Part shown: positions 1 to 7,732 of the stretch, piece after piece
How the letters are laid out: every line of letters begins with the position of its first letter
Numbering within the stretch: position 1 is the stretch's first letter
From: Leptospira sp.
GTDB taxonomy: Bacteria; Spirochaetota; Leptospiria; Leptospirales; Leptospiraceae
Direction: 5' to 3'
Assembly: GCA_016742255.1 (NCBI GenBank)
Contig: JACVCB010000027.1
Coordinates: 1-53,662, forward strand
Length of the DNA stretch: 53,662 nt
Notes under the pieces: model-generated
Seen by the model: the letters and a program-made list of their open reading frames with translations, nothing else
What the model was told of the DNA's origin: nothing
The model's database searches: none
Made by a program: the position numbers and the translations under genes

Positions 1-2
1 AA

Positions 3-647
3 TTGAAAGATGGAACCAAAAAATGGATTCCATTGATTCCAGGTACCCAAGTTTTCGACATTCAAAAGGTAGAAGACACATTCCGAAGGACACCAAATTT
101 TGAATACTACCCAAGTTCGCTTGCACCGGTAATCCATTCACTTTCAAATCAAGGTGAAAATACATTAGAGTTAATGCAATGGGGAGTACAACCAAATTGG
201 TCACCAAAACCAATTTTTAATACAAGAGAAGAAAGGTTGTTCGCAACTTCCTTTTGGTCTAGTGCTGCCAAACACAATCGGTGTATCATCCCTGCTTCTT
301 TTTTTAATGAATGGAAATCCGAAAAAGGTACAAAGATAAAATATAAAATTTATCCAAAATCTGGAGAGAGTTTTTGTTTTGCAGGAATTTGGGGTGAGAT
401 ACCCAATACTTCCCATCGAAAATTTTGGTTTAGTATTTTGACCCAAGAAGGAAATTCACTGATGAAAGAAGTTCATAACTCTGGCGGGAACCAAGGTCGT
501 CAACCAGTTCACCTAACTGAGGATTGTTGGGAAAGATGGTTAGATCCTCGAATCAAAGAAGAAAACCAAATCAGATACTTAATCCAAGCTTATCCTTCAG
601 AATTTATCATTGCGGAGCCAGAAATCAATGAACCGATGTTATTTTAA
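3..647 (+). CDS. SRAP/YedK (HMCES-type) abasic-site crosslinking protein, 5' partial
   Basis: SRAP proteins form a thiazolidine crosslink with abasic sites in single-stranded DNA through an N-terminal Cys2. Visible family landmarks are the Leu-Met-Gln-Trp-Gly-Val segment (equivalent of the MRWGL core), FNTRE (the conserved Asn-Ala-Arg-x-Glu strand), a CIIPASFFNEW segment matching the CLVPADGFYEW motif with its catalytic Glu, the FAGIWGE strand, and a late VHNSGGNQGRQPV segment where the active-site His of HDRMPV sits. The MCGRF start with catalytic Cys2 is absent, so the gene begins upstream of the window; the first codon here is only TTG. The HDRMP loop is longer than in textbook members (HNSGGNQGRQP), which is slightly unusual. 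Family assignment is firm; activity rests on the unseen N-terminus. Confidence 0.85.
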   Translation: MKDGTKKWIPLIPGTQVFDIQKVEDTFRRTPNFEYYPSSLAPVIHSLSNQGENTLELMQWGVQPNWSPKPIFNTREERLFATSFWSSAAKHNRCIIPASFFNEWKSEKGTKIKYKIYPKSGESFCFAGIWGEIPNTSHRKFWFSILTQEGNSLMKEVHNSGGNQGRQPVHLTEDCWERWLDPRIKEENQIRYLIQAYPSEFIIAEPEINEPMLF

Positions 648-693
648 TTGCCTGATTCAAAATCTGAATTCATTTTGATCTATTAGTAAATCC

Positions 694-1101
694 ATGAAAA
701 AGTTCCCTGCTCTATTTTTTTCTTTTTTCTTTATCTTATTCATTATTTTCGAACAACCACTTCTTTCAGAAGCTAAAGCCTGTAACAGTTATTCTGAATC
801 CGAAAAAATCGAAATCTTATTAAAAAAAATTGGGAATTTCAATGGAAACTTCATTCGAAATGGTGATTCACATAGTGCAAAAGATGCAGAGAACCATTTG
901 CGTTACAAATTAAACGAAGCCAAAAATTCATTTTTTGCTCCTGATCCCAAAGATTGGACAGCAAAACTCTTTATTGATAAAGTAGCATCAAAGTCATTTT
1001 TATCTGGTACACCTTATAAAATCCGTTATCCTAATGGAAAGGAAATTGCAAGTGCGACTTGGTTGTATGAAGAGCTGAAAAAAATCGAGAATTGCCTTTA
1101 A
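694..1101 (+). CDS. DUF5329 family small secreted protein
   Basis: A 135-residue protein. The first 28 residues form a signal peptide with a Phe/Ile-rich core ending near SEAKA. The mature part has the features of DUF5329: an EKIEILLKKIG helix, a FIRNGDSHSAKDAENHLR segment (the FYRNG...AAxHLR signature), then DKVASKSFLSGTPYKIRYP and a closing SATWLYEELKK helix. The function of this family is unknown; it is a small periplasmic protein in many Gram-negative bacteria. It stands alone between the SRAP gene and a beta-propeller-like gene, with no obvious operon partner. Confidence 0.75.
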   Translation: MKKFPALFFSFFFILFIIFEQPLLSEAKACNSYSESEKIEILLKKIGNFNGNFIRNGDSHSAKDAENHLRYKLNEAKNSFFAPDPKDWTAKLFIDKVASKSFLSGTPYKIRYPNGKEIASATWLYEELKKIENCL

Positions 1102-1280
1102 CGATTCAAGTGTTTCTATTTGAAGAGGAAGGATTCGAATCGAATTGATTCAATTGGACTTGAGCCGATTCCCAATTTAGAATTTTAATAGAATTTGGAA
1201 AAAAATTTACAAACAAGAGTTGTAAAAATAACAAAATTGAGATAGTGTGATCCTCCATGTCCAGATATTGGGAGAGAATC

Positions 1281-2456
1281 ATGTTTCCATACTTTGTTAC
1301 GAGTGTTATTTGTTTCTTTTTTGTTGGTAGTTTGTTTGCACAAATAATTGAATCTGAGTTTTTATACAGTACTAATTTTGATGTTCGACCAACTTTTGTA
1401 GAATCAAGTAATCCATATTTTGTCAATGGTGGTAAGTGGATTTATCTTGGTAAAACTGCTGATTTTGATGAACCTGGAATCTATTTTTACGATACAACTT
1501 CTAAACAAAAAATTTATAAATCCATTCCATTAGAAGCATATTATCTGGCTCATACAACAGATTTTATTGGCCAAATCGAGAACAATGGCAAACGTCTCCC
1601 TCTAACCATCTACGAATTTTTATATTTTGAAGAAGGAAATCATCGTGCAGGATTTATCCTTGAAAACAAAGCAAAATCATCAAAAACAAAAAAATACTTC
1701 TATGTAGGTTGGGATTTAATTGCAAATAACATCGATGTGGTGGAACCTATCTTTGAGATCCCAGAGGAGGATACAAAATCATTTGCACAAAGTTCTTATA
1801 TTGGTTATTCTGAAAAGGACCAAGCAGCTTATTTTACATTCGCTGTGGATGCAGATCTAAAAGATGATGTATCAGAAGATGTATCTGCCTTCATTTATAA
1901 AATTCAAAATCAAAACTTAACAAAAGTAAGGGAATACAAATCCAAATTTTACCCATATACACCTGAATTCCATCCAGAATCTAATCAGATTGTCATTGCA
2001 GCTTATGCAGAAGCGTTTCAAAATCGAAATCCAATTGGTTATTTATTACAATTAGATACCAATTCATTCCAATCGTTTTCAATCCCTTCCACTCCTTATG
2101 GAATTTGTTTTTCAAAGGATGGAAAAACTTTGTATATGGCTGCTTCCGATACTGGTGAAGTGAGAATTTATAATACAGATAACTTAAACGATGTCAAAAA
2201 AACAAAGTGGGGAACTCACGGCCATCGATTAGGATTTTGGAAAGAAGGAGAATTGGTTTGGGTTCGTAATTCGGGACTTCATATTTATGATCCCAAAACA
2301 TTAAAACAAAAGAAAGTAATCCCAACGAAAAAATTTTATAAAAACTATGTGAATGTAAGTGGATCCGTATTTCTTCCGTTTCAAAAATTATTACTTAGGA
2401 ATATTTTGGAAGACCCAAAAGGGGGAGCCTCAAGCCGAATTTTAATCGCTGAATGA
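1281..2456 (+). CDS. Secreted beta-propeller-like (WD40-like) protein
   Basis: About 391 residues with a signal peptide (MFPYFVTSVICFFFVGSLFA). I chose ATG 1281 over the in-frame ATG 1257 because GGGAGAG lies just upstream of 1281 and because the signal peptide then starts at residue 1. The mature part has repeated beta-strand blocks such as TPYGICFSKDGKTLYMAASDTG followed by VRIYN, typical of YVTN/WD40-like propellers. A YTPEFHPESNQIVIAAYA segment also resembles a TolB-like blade. No enzymatic motif was seen. The most likely location is periplasm or outer surface. The specific role is unknown. Confidence 0.65.
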   Translation: MFPYFVTSVICFFFVGSLFAQIIESEFLYSTNFDVRPTFVESSNPYFVNGGKWIYLGKTADFDEPGIYFYDTTSKQKIYKSIPLEAYYLAHTTDFIGQIENNGKRLPLTIYEFLYFEEGNHRAGFILENKAKSSKTKKYFYVGWDLIANNIDVVEPIFEIPEEDTKSFAQSSYIGYSEKDQAAYFTFAVDADLKDDVSEDVSAFIYKIQNQNLTKVREYKSKFYPYTPEFHPESNQIVIAAYAEAFQNRNPIGYLLQLDTNSFQSFSIPSTPYGICFSKDGKTLYMAASDTGEVRIYNTDNLNDVKKTKWGTHGHRLGFWKEGELVWVRNSGLHIYDPKTLKQKKVIPTKKFYKNYVNVSGSVFLPFQKLLLRNILEDPKGGASSRILIAE

Positions 2457-2470
2457 TAGGAATGCATAAA

Positions 2471-2516
2471 CCTCTTACCCACATCCAAAAAGATTTTATA
2501 GTTTGTGGGTAAGGGG
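2471..2516. terminator. Hairpin between convergent genes, probable bidirectional terminator
   Basis: CTTACCCACA (2474-2483) pairs perfectly with TGTGGGTAAG (2504-2513). The stem extends through a T-G wobble and two C-G pairs to about 13 bp, with a 20-base loop. It lies between the stop of the propeller-like gene and the stop of the convergent reductase gene. A T-rich stretch follows only about 15 bases later, so intrinsic termination is plausible but not classical. Confidence 0.5.
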
Positions 2517-2537
2517 GAAATGATTTAGATTTGTTTT

Positions 2538-3386
2538 TTATTTCCAAGCACTCGCATGGTCTTCTGCATATTTTTGAAATGAAATTGGATCGTTTCCAGT
2601 GATTTTTTTGACAGTATCAAGGATAGGAGCTGAGAATCCTTCTTTTAACGCACCTGCAATCATCACTAAAAAAGCCGCATAATCTTTTGATAGTCCAGCA
2701 GATACCAAAGAATTTTCAAAAACCTTTGGATCAACATCATTGTATTCAATGTTTTTTCCACTAACAGACGATAAATATTTTGCGACTTGGAAATGATCAA
2801 TGGATTCTTTCCCAGTAAGTGTGAATGCCTGTTTTTGAAAATCATTAGTAGTTAAAAGTACAGAAGCAACCGACGCAATGTCTCTCGCATCTATAAAACT
2901 AACATTTGCGTTTCCTCCAGGAAAATAAATCTTTTGATCCTGTTTGATGCCTGCAATCCAAAACGTATGAAAGTTTTGCATAAACCAATTTGGTCTGATG
3001 ATATTCCAAGAGAGGCCAGATCCTTCTAATAGAATTTCTGTTTTTCGGAAAGGAGCTTCTGGTGGTGCATGGTCTACTCCCATCGCTGTCATGAGTACAA
3101 TTTTTTTCAATCCAACTTGTTTTGCTTTTTCAATCCAAGGAGAAAGGATTTCATATTGGTTTGTTTCACCAGGAGGGCTTAAAAAGAATGCAGCATCCAC
3201 TGATTCTAAAATCTCTATCCCCTTTTTTGGGTCCTTTGAATCTGCTACCACCCAGTTCAAGTTCGTTTCTTTTGTTTGTGTTTCTGGTTTTCTAGAACCT
3301 GCAAAAACTTCGTGTCCTTTTTTTTGTAATTCTTTGACGAGATACCCACCAACAAGACCTGATCCACCATATACAAATACTTTCAT
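2538..3386 (-). CDS. NmrA-like NAD(P)-dependent oxidoreductase (atypical SDR)
   Basis: A 282-residue Rossmann-fold protein. The N-terminus has the dinucleotide motif YGGSGLVGGYL (GxxGxxG), and the NmrA/azoreductase-like layout follows: VDAAFFLSPPG, KIVLMTAMGVD, a LSWNIIRPNWFMQNF strand-helix and the FIDARDIASVASVLL segment. Members reduce quinones or sense NAD(P); the substrate here cannot be deduced. AAGG upstream of ATG 3386 is the likely ribosome site. The gene is divergent from an AraC regulator 165 bases away, which suggests the regulator controls it. Confidence 0.8.
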   Translation of the reverse strand: MKVFVYGGSGLVGGYLVKELQKKGHEVFAGSRKPETQTKETNLNWVVADSKDPKKGIEILESVDAAFFLSPPGETNQYEILSPWIEKAKQVGLKKIVLMTAMGVDHAPPEAPFRKTEILLEGSGLSWNIIRPNWFMQNFHTFWIAGIKQDQKIYFPGGNANVSFIDARDIASVASVLLTTNDFQKQAFTLTGKESIDHFQVAKYLSSVSGKNIEYNDVDPKVFENSLVSAGLSKDYAAFLVMIAGALKEGFSAPILDTVKKITGNDPISFQKYAEDHASAWK

Positions 3387-3551
3387 CGTTTGTTACCTTA
3401 TTCCCTCAGATTCAATTTTCCTTTTACTTCCTTGAATCTTGTAAATTTAGTGTATCACAAAAACCTAGACTTTCTATGTCGAAAAATATTAAAAATATAT
3501 CCAAAAGTATAAATTGATAGACAAATGGTAGAGAATTGCTAAATTTTAACT

Positions 3552-4448
3552 ATGGATTTACTCTCAGACATTCTCTTTTCTGCAGGTTGGAAAAATGACC
3601 TTTTGTCCAAAGGCCAAATCTTCGATAGTTTTGGATTTCACTTCCCTTGCGAAAAAAGTGGCGGTTTCCATGTGGTAACACAAGGCAGTTGTTATGCGAG
3701 AATAGGAAATAAATTAATCCCACTCAAAAAAGGTGATTTATTATTCATCACAAGAGGGATACACCACGAGTTATTATCTGATCCAAAAGCAAAAGTTGTT
3801 ACCATTGAACGATTTTTGAATGAGAAAAATAACCAAAGGAAAGACCAAAACCCAGTCACTACCTTTGTATCCGTTCGGTATGAAGTTCCTAATGGACCTG
3901 TCCACCCACTTCTCATGGAGTTACCAGATTTTATCTATATTCCATATGAAAGTATCCAAAAACACCACTCGCTTGAAGATTTTATTCAAATCCTTTCGAA
4001 AGAACTAGAGTTAAATCTTGGAACTGACTTAATTGTGCAAAGATTAACAGACATTATGCTGTATTATATGATTCGTATTTGGTTACAACAAGAGGAAAAC
4101 TCACCTTCTGGTTGGATCAAAGCCTTCCACGATAAAACAGTTTTGTATGCATTAGAAAAACTTCACAATGCATATGCAAAGGAATGGACAATCGAATCAC
4201 TCGCAAAAGAGACTGGGGTATCTCGCGCAAATCTAGCTAACAAATTCCGGGATGTGTTGGGAATCCCACCTATGGAGTATTTGGCAAAACTGCGTATGGA
4301 AAAAGCAAAAGTTTTATTTCAAAAAGGGAATATGGGTTTAGAGGAAATTGCACAAAATGTAGGTTATGCGTCAGCTTTCTCTTTTTCCAAAGCTTATAAA
4401 AGAATTTATGGAAATTCACCTAGTAGAGAATGGAAACGAGTTGTCTAA
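3552..4448 (+). CDS. AraC-family transcriptional regulator with cupin sensor domain
   Basis: 298 residues. Residues about 1-110 form a cupin-like sensor domain (GGFHVVTQGSCYARIG, then LKKGDLLFITRGIHHELL). Residues about 195-298 form the double helix-turn-helix AraC domain: WTIESLAKETGVSRANLANKF for the first HTH, and MGLEEIAQNVGYASAFSFSKA followed by YKRIYGNSPSREWKR for the second. It is divergent from the NmrA-like reductase gene, the usual layout for a local regulator and target. Its 3' end overlaps the convergent ECF sigma gene by 33 bases. Confidence 0.88.
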   Translation: MDLLSDILFSAGWKNDLLSKGQIFDSFGFHFPCEKSGGFHVVTQGSCYARIGNKLIPLKKGDLLFITRGIHHELLSDPKAKVVTIERFLNEKNNQRKDQNPVTTFVSVRYEVPNGPVHPLLMELPDFIYIPYESIQKHHSLEDFIQILSKELELNLGTDLIVQRLTDIMLYYMIRIWLQQEENSPSGWIKAFHDKTVLYALEKLHNAYAKEWTIESLAKETGVSRANLANKFRDVLGIPPMEYLAKLRMEKAKVLFQKGNMGLEEIAQNVGYASAFSFSKAYKRIYGNSPSREWKRVV

Positions 4449-5288
4449 CAAAGTTCGAATACTATCTAGTTGGTTTTTTTTAGGTAAAAAAGTCGGTTGG
4501 TTTCTGTAAATTTCAGCTGCCTTTCGGATTTTGGTAGTTTCTGGTAATAGTGGTTTCATCTGTTTCCATCTACCATCGAGTTTCATTTGTTCCGATAGTT
4601 TTAAATAAGATCGAATTCTTCCAACTTTAGTTGCATAACGAATTCTATTTTTACATTGGCATGGATTTGTACTCTTAATTAAACTACATTCTTTTCCCAA
4701 AAATTGTTCTAATTGGTTTCTTGCTCTAGATAATAATTGTCGATAGGATTCAGGTTTGATTCCCATTACGAGTCCACCTTCTTCACTCGAAATAGAAAAT
4801 ACATCTCCTAATAAATAAGCCATTCTATACTTACGAGTTAAACTTTGTAACATCGCATATGTACAAGCTACTTGCACATGTAAAACCATATTCGAAACAT
4901 TGGAATTTGTATCTTCTTCAAAATTGGATTCAGTTTGTTCCAATAATTGAGAAGGTGTATTGTATTGAGATCTGTGCAATTCATCACGGATGTTTCTAAG
5001 ATGAATGTGTTTTGTTTCTAGATTTGACTTTTTAATATTGATGAGGTGGTTACTGGCTATCTTATAAATCCAAGTGGATAGTTTGCTCTCTCTTCGAAAT
5101 CCACCCAGATTTGTAATCACTTTGACTAAAATTTCTTGAGTGGCATCTTCTGCATCTTCAGGGTTCCATAAAAATTTTAGAGCTAAGGAAAAAACTTTTG
5201 GTTGGAAGAATTGTACCAACTCTTCCAACGCCTTAGTTTTACCTTGTAAACAACTCTCTAAAAGAGAGATATGTGGATCTTCGATCAT
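4416..5288 (-). CDS. ECF-type RNA polymerase sigma factor with C-terminal Cys-containing extension
   Basis: 290 residues, longer than a minimal ECF factor (about 170-200). Sigma region 2 spans residues about 20-90, with NPEDAEDATQEILVKV and STWIYKIASNHLINIKK. Sigma region 4 spans about 140-195 and includes IKPESYRQLLSRARNQL. A tail of about 95 residues follows and opens with C201, C210 and C212 (C-x8-C-x-C) and then basic helices. The Cys cluster could bind a metal or sense redox state, but that is inference. The start ATG overlaps the DUF1304 stop (ATGA, 5285-5288), so the two genes are translationally coupled. No anti-sigma factor gene is adjacent. The tail does not look like the SnoaL extension of ECF41 factors. 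Confidence 0.85.
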   Translation of the reverse strand: MIEDPHISLLESCLQGKTKALEELVQFFQPKVFSLALKFLWNPEDAEDATQEILVKVITNLGGFRRESKLSTWIYKIASNHLINIKKSNLETKHIHLRNIRDELHRSQYNTPSQLLEQTESNFEEDTNSNVSNMVLHVQVACTYAMLQSLTRKYRMAYLLGDVFSISSEEGGLVMGIKPESYRQLLSRARNQLEQFLGKECSLIKSTNPCQCKNRIRYATKVGRIRSYLKLSEQMKLDGRWKQMKPLLPETTKIRKAAEIYRNQPTFLPKKNQLDSIRTLLDNSFPFSTR

Positions 5289-5662
5289 CGTTTAGGATTG
5301 GCCAACCAATGTACAACTAATGCTAAAAATGCGGGTAATCCTTGCGAAAACAAAATCGAAAATTTTGCAGTGGCTGAGCCATAAATCCCCGCGACTACAA
5401 CACAAACGAGAAAAAACAGAATCGTTTGGAATTTTTGGTTTTGTTCTTTGATGAAAAACAGTGCCCAAAATAATCCTGCAGCCAAAAACCCATTGTACAA
5501 ACCTTGGTTTTTCGCAAGTTTTGCAGTGATTTCAGCTGTTTCAGGTGTGAGTTGGAATACTTTCATTCCAAATTCTGTTTTCCATAAGAACATTTCCAAC
5601 ACCAATATAAATACATGTTCTACCGCTACAAAACCAGTGAGTATGAGAGAAGTGAGTTTCAT
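5285..5662 (-). CDS. DUF1304 family integral membrane protein
   Basis: 125 residues with about four hydrophobic segments. It matches DUF1304 through the GFVAVEHVFILVLEMFLW opening and the KNQGLYNGFLAAGLFWAL core (NQGLYNGFLA is the family signature). The start is set by a perfect AGGAGG (minus strand, 5668-5673) five bases upstream. It is the first gene of a two-gene unit with the ECF sigma factor, and a pair of TTGTGACAA repeats sits upstream. DUF1304 function is unknown. The pairing suggests a membrane stress or redox response, which is inference. Confidence 0.85.
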   Translation of the reverse strand: MKLTSLILTGFVAVEHVFILVLEMFLWKTEFGMKVFQLTPETAEITAKLAKNQGLYNGFLAAGLFWALFFIKEQNQKFQTILFFLVCVVVAGIYGSATAKFSILFSQGLPAFLALVVHWLANPKR

Positions 5663-5667
5663 TGAAT

Positions 5668-5673
5668 CCTCCT
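5668..5673 (-). promoter_or_regulatory. Strong Shine-Dalgarno for the DUF1304 gene
   Basis: The minus strand reads AGGAGG, five bases before ATG 5662. It decides the start of the DUF1304 gene. Confidence 0.8.
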
Positions 5674-5690
5674 AATGATTCCTTTCTATC

Positions 5691-5721
5691 TTGTGACAAC
5701 AGGATTTGTCGGTTGTGACAA
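5691..5721 (-). promoter_or_regulatory. Paired TTGTCACAA elements upstream of the DUF1304-ECF operon, candidate ECF promoter or operator
   Basis: On the minus strand TTGTCACAA occurs at 5721-5713 and again at 5699-5691, exactly 22 bases (two helical turns) apart. Each copy is a palindrome around its central base. Read as a promoter, TGTCACA at 5720-5714 followed after 15 bases by TGTC resembles the TGTCACA / CGTC pattern known for ECF41-group sigma factors. That would start a transcript about 28 bases before the DUF1304 ATG. Alternatively it is a dimer operator. Autoregulation is inferred. Confidence 0.45.
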
Positions 5722-5884
5722 AGTTTGGAAAAAAAATGAAAAAAATCCGTCCATTCTGGTTGAAAAGTCGCACTTGCACCAGATCGAGCGGTATAACAAA
5801 GTCAGCCTTTTCAAAAAACACTCGAAACCATAATCAGTATCACTTTTGTTATTAAAATCTTCCAATAAAAAGTGAAAATAAAAG

Positions 5885-7690
5885 ATGAAAACTATACCAA
5901 CTTGTTTCCGTTACATTACGATTATATTACTATTCTTCTTAGTCTCTTGCAATCAAAATGGAGGTACGAACCAAGCGTCTTTGTTTGGTCTCTTAGCATT
6001 TGTCGGATCCAATTCACAATCCACCGATACTTCACCACCGTCAAATCCGACTGACCCCATTATTCCTCCCGTGAATACAACTCCTACACCTCCAGCACCT
6101 TCGACGGACGTATGTGTATTAGGCACAGATGCATTTTATGTGAATGGGGATTCTGGGAATGATTCCAATGTTGGAAGTAAAACGGAACCAGTACGAACCA
6201 TACATAAAGCAATGGAGTTAGCTTCAGCAGGTAAAGTAATTTGTGTCACATCCAAGTCAGGTGGAAATTCATATTCAGAAGAAGACATAACATTAACTGC
6301 AAAATCGGGAGTCAGCCTTTATGGTGGATACAATACTTCTTGGGTTCGTGATCAAATCCAAAATCCAACTAAGTGGAAAACGAATCGAATCGGCATTATG
6401 TATTCGAATTTAAATGGCGATGCAGAAATATCTGGATTTCAAATTACAGCGAAAGACCCAACAACACCAAACGAAAGTTCGTACGGAATTTTAGTCACAA
6501 GTGGAACGGCAAAACTTACGATTAAAAATGTAAATATGCAAGCTGGCTCTGTCCCGCAACTTCCTTCTTCAACACCGGGATCAAGCATTGGCATTTTGGT
6601 CTCAAACTTATCTCACCTAATCATTGATACATCAGAAATTCGCAGTGGAACAGCAGCTAATGGCAGCGATGGAATTGATGGAACCAATGGTATAGGTGGT
6701 GGGAATGGTGGGGATGGGACCAATGGAAATATAGATAATTCTTCAATTAATGCTCTGGGAGGACTTGGTGGTGTAAATCCCTCCTTTTCGAACTTGAATG
6801 GTTATGCTGGCGGCCGTGGAGGAAAAGGGGCTGAAAATGGAATCAGTGGTCTTGGTCCATGTGGGGGCACAGGCTCAATATACAATAATTCTACTTCGAC
6901 TAGTTTCAATAATCCTGGACTAGCACCTAACTGTGAAGTTGTAAATGGAACATCTGGAAACCAAGGAATGTCCCAATCAAATTTATTTGGTTCATTTTCG
7001 CCCTTTTACACTCCTTTGAACGGTTTTGATGGTGAAGATGGATCTAACGGGACTCCAGGAAGTGGTGGCGGAGGCGGAGGTGGACAATCTTGTTTTTTTT
7101 GCGTTAATGGAACTGGAAACGGAGGGGGAGGCGGAGGTGCTGCTGGAAGTAAGGGTAATAAAGGAACAGGGAGTAAAGGAGGAGCATCTAGTTTTGCAAT
7201 CGTATTACTAAGTTTAGGTGATGTTTCTTTATCTAACTCAAGGTTTATTTCAGGAACTGCTGGTAACGGAGGATTGGCTGGCAAAGGTGGAGAGGGAGGA
7301 TCTGGAGGCCTCAAGGGAAACGGTGCAAGTGTTGGTGTAGGTGAAGTTGGTAAAGGTGGAGACGGTGCTCCTGGTGGTAAAGGAGGGAATGGGGGAGATG
7401 GAAGTGCAGGTAGTGGCGGATCTTCCATTGCTCTGGTTTTACAATCAGTTTCCAGTTTAACTGCAAATCAAAATCACTTCCAAACAGGCACAGCTGGTAA
7501 TGGTGGGTCAGCTCGCAATTCCCATTCGGGGAACGGAGGCCACTCCATTGGGGTCTATTCTACCAATGGAAATTCATACACTCTCAATGATTCTGTATTC
7601 CTGTTAGGTAATGAAGGAAGTAATGGATCCATCACTGGATCAGGTATGCAGTCATCTCCTGGCCAAAAGAAAAATCTGAGTTGGGAATAA
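5885..7690 (+). CDS. Gly/Asn-rich lipoprotein with beta-helix-type N-terminal domain
   Basis: 601 residues. The lipoprotein signal ends FFLVSC with the lipid Cys at residue 22. A Pro/Thr-rich linker follows, then a DUF1565/beta-helix-like start (DAFYVNGDSGNDSNVGSKTE, then PVRTIHKAMELA) and a KSGVSLYGGYNTSWVRD segment, as in parallel beta-helix proteins with DUF1565-type entries. From about residue 220 the chain becomes rich in NGG, GGNG and GGKGG repeats, broken by short hydrophobic strands such as ASSFAIVLLSLGDVSLSNSRF that look like successive helix rungs. The likely location is the outer surface; the role is unknown. The long antisense Pro-rich frame is a shadow of the Gly codons. No strong ribosome site is visible. 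Confidence 0.7.
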   Translation: MKTIPTCFRYITIILLFFLVSCNQNGGTNQASLFGLLAFVGSNSQSTDTSPPSNPTDPIIPPVNTTPTPPAPSTDVCVLGTDAFYVNGDSGNDSNVGSKTEPVRTIHKAMELASAGKVICVTSKSGGNSYSEEDITLTAKSGVSLYGGYNTSWVRDQIQNPTKWKTNRIGIMYSNLNGDAEISGFQITAKDPTTPNESSYGILVTSGTAKLTIKNVNMQAGSVPQLPSSTPGSSIGILVSNLSHLIIDTSEIRSGTAANGSDGIDGTNGIGGGNGGDGTNGNIDNSSINALGGLGGVNPSFSNLNGYAGGRGGKGAENGISGLGPCGGTGSIYNNSTSTSFNNPGLAPNCEVVNGTSGNQGMSQSNLFGSFSPFYTPLNGFDGEDGSNGTPGSGGGGGGGQSCFFCVNGTGNGGGGGGAAGSKGNKGTGSKGGASSFAIVLLSLGDVSLSNSRFISGTAGNGGLAGKGGEGGSGGLKGNGASVGVGEVGKGGDGAPGGKGGNGGDGSAGSGGSSIALVLQSVSSLTANQNHFQTGTAGNGGSARNSHSGNGGHSIGVYSTNGNSYTLNDSVFLLGNEGSNGSITGSGMQSSPGQKKNLSWE

Positions 7691-7707
7691 AAAGGCAGTT
7701 CGATTAA

Positions 7708-7732
7708 TCGAGGAACATTTAAGGTTCCTCGA
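7708..7732. terminator. 9-bp perfect hairpin between convergent lipoprotein genes
   Basis: TCGAGGAAC (7708-7716) pairs with GTTCCTCGA (7724-7732) around a 7-base loop. It lies after the stop of the Gly-rich lipoprotein and overlaps the stop codon of the convergent gene. There is no adjacent T-run, so termination is only a reasonable guess. Confidence 0.35.

Noticed and set aside
7006..7428. 140-codon Pro-rich frame antisense to the Gly-rich lipoprotein
   Set aside because: It is the complement of Gly codons (GGN to NCC, Pro) and has no independent support.
6660..7440. Repeats that could suggest a CRISPR array
   Set aside because: They are irregular Gly-codon repeats inside an open reading frame, with no constant repeat/spacer spacing.
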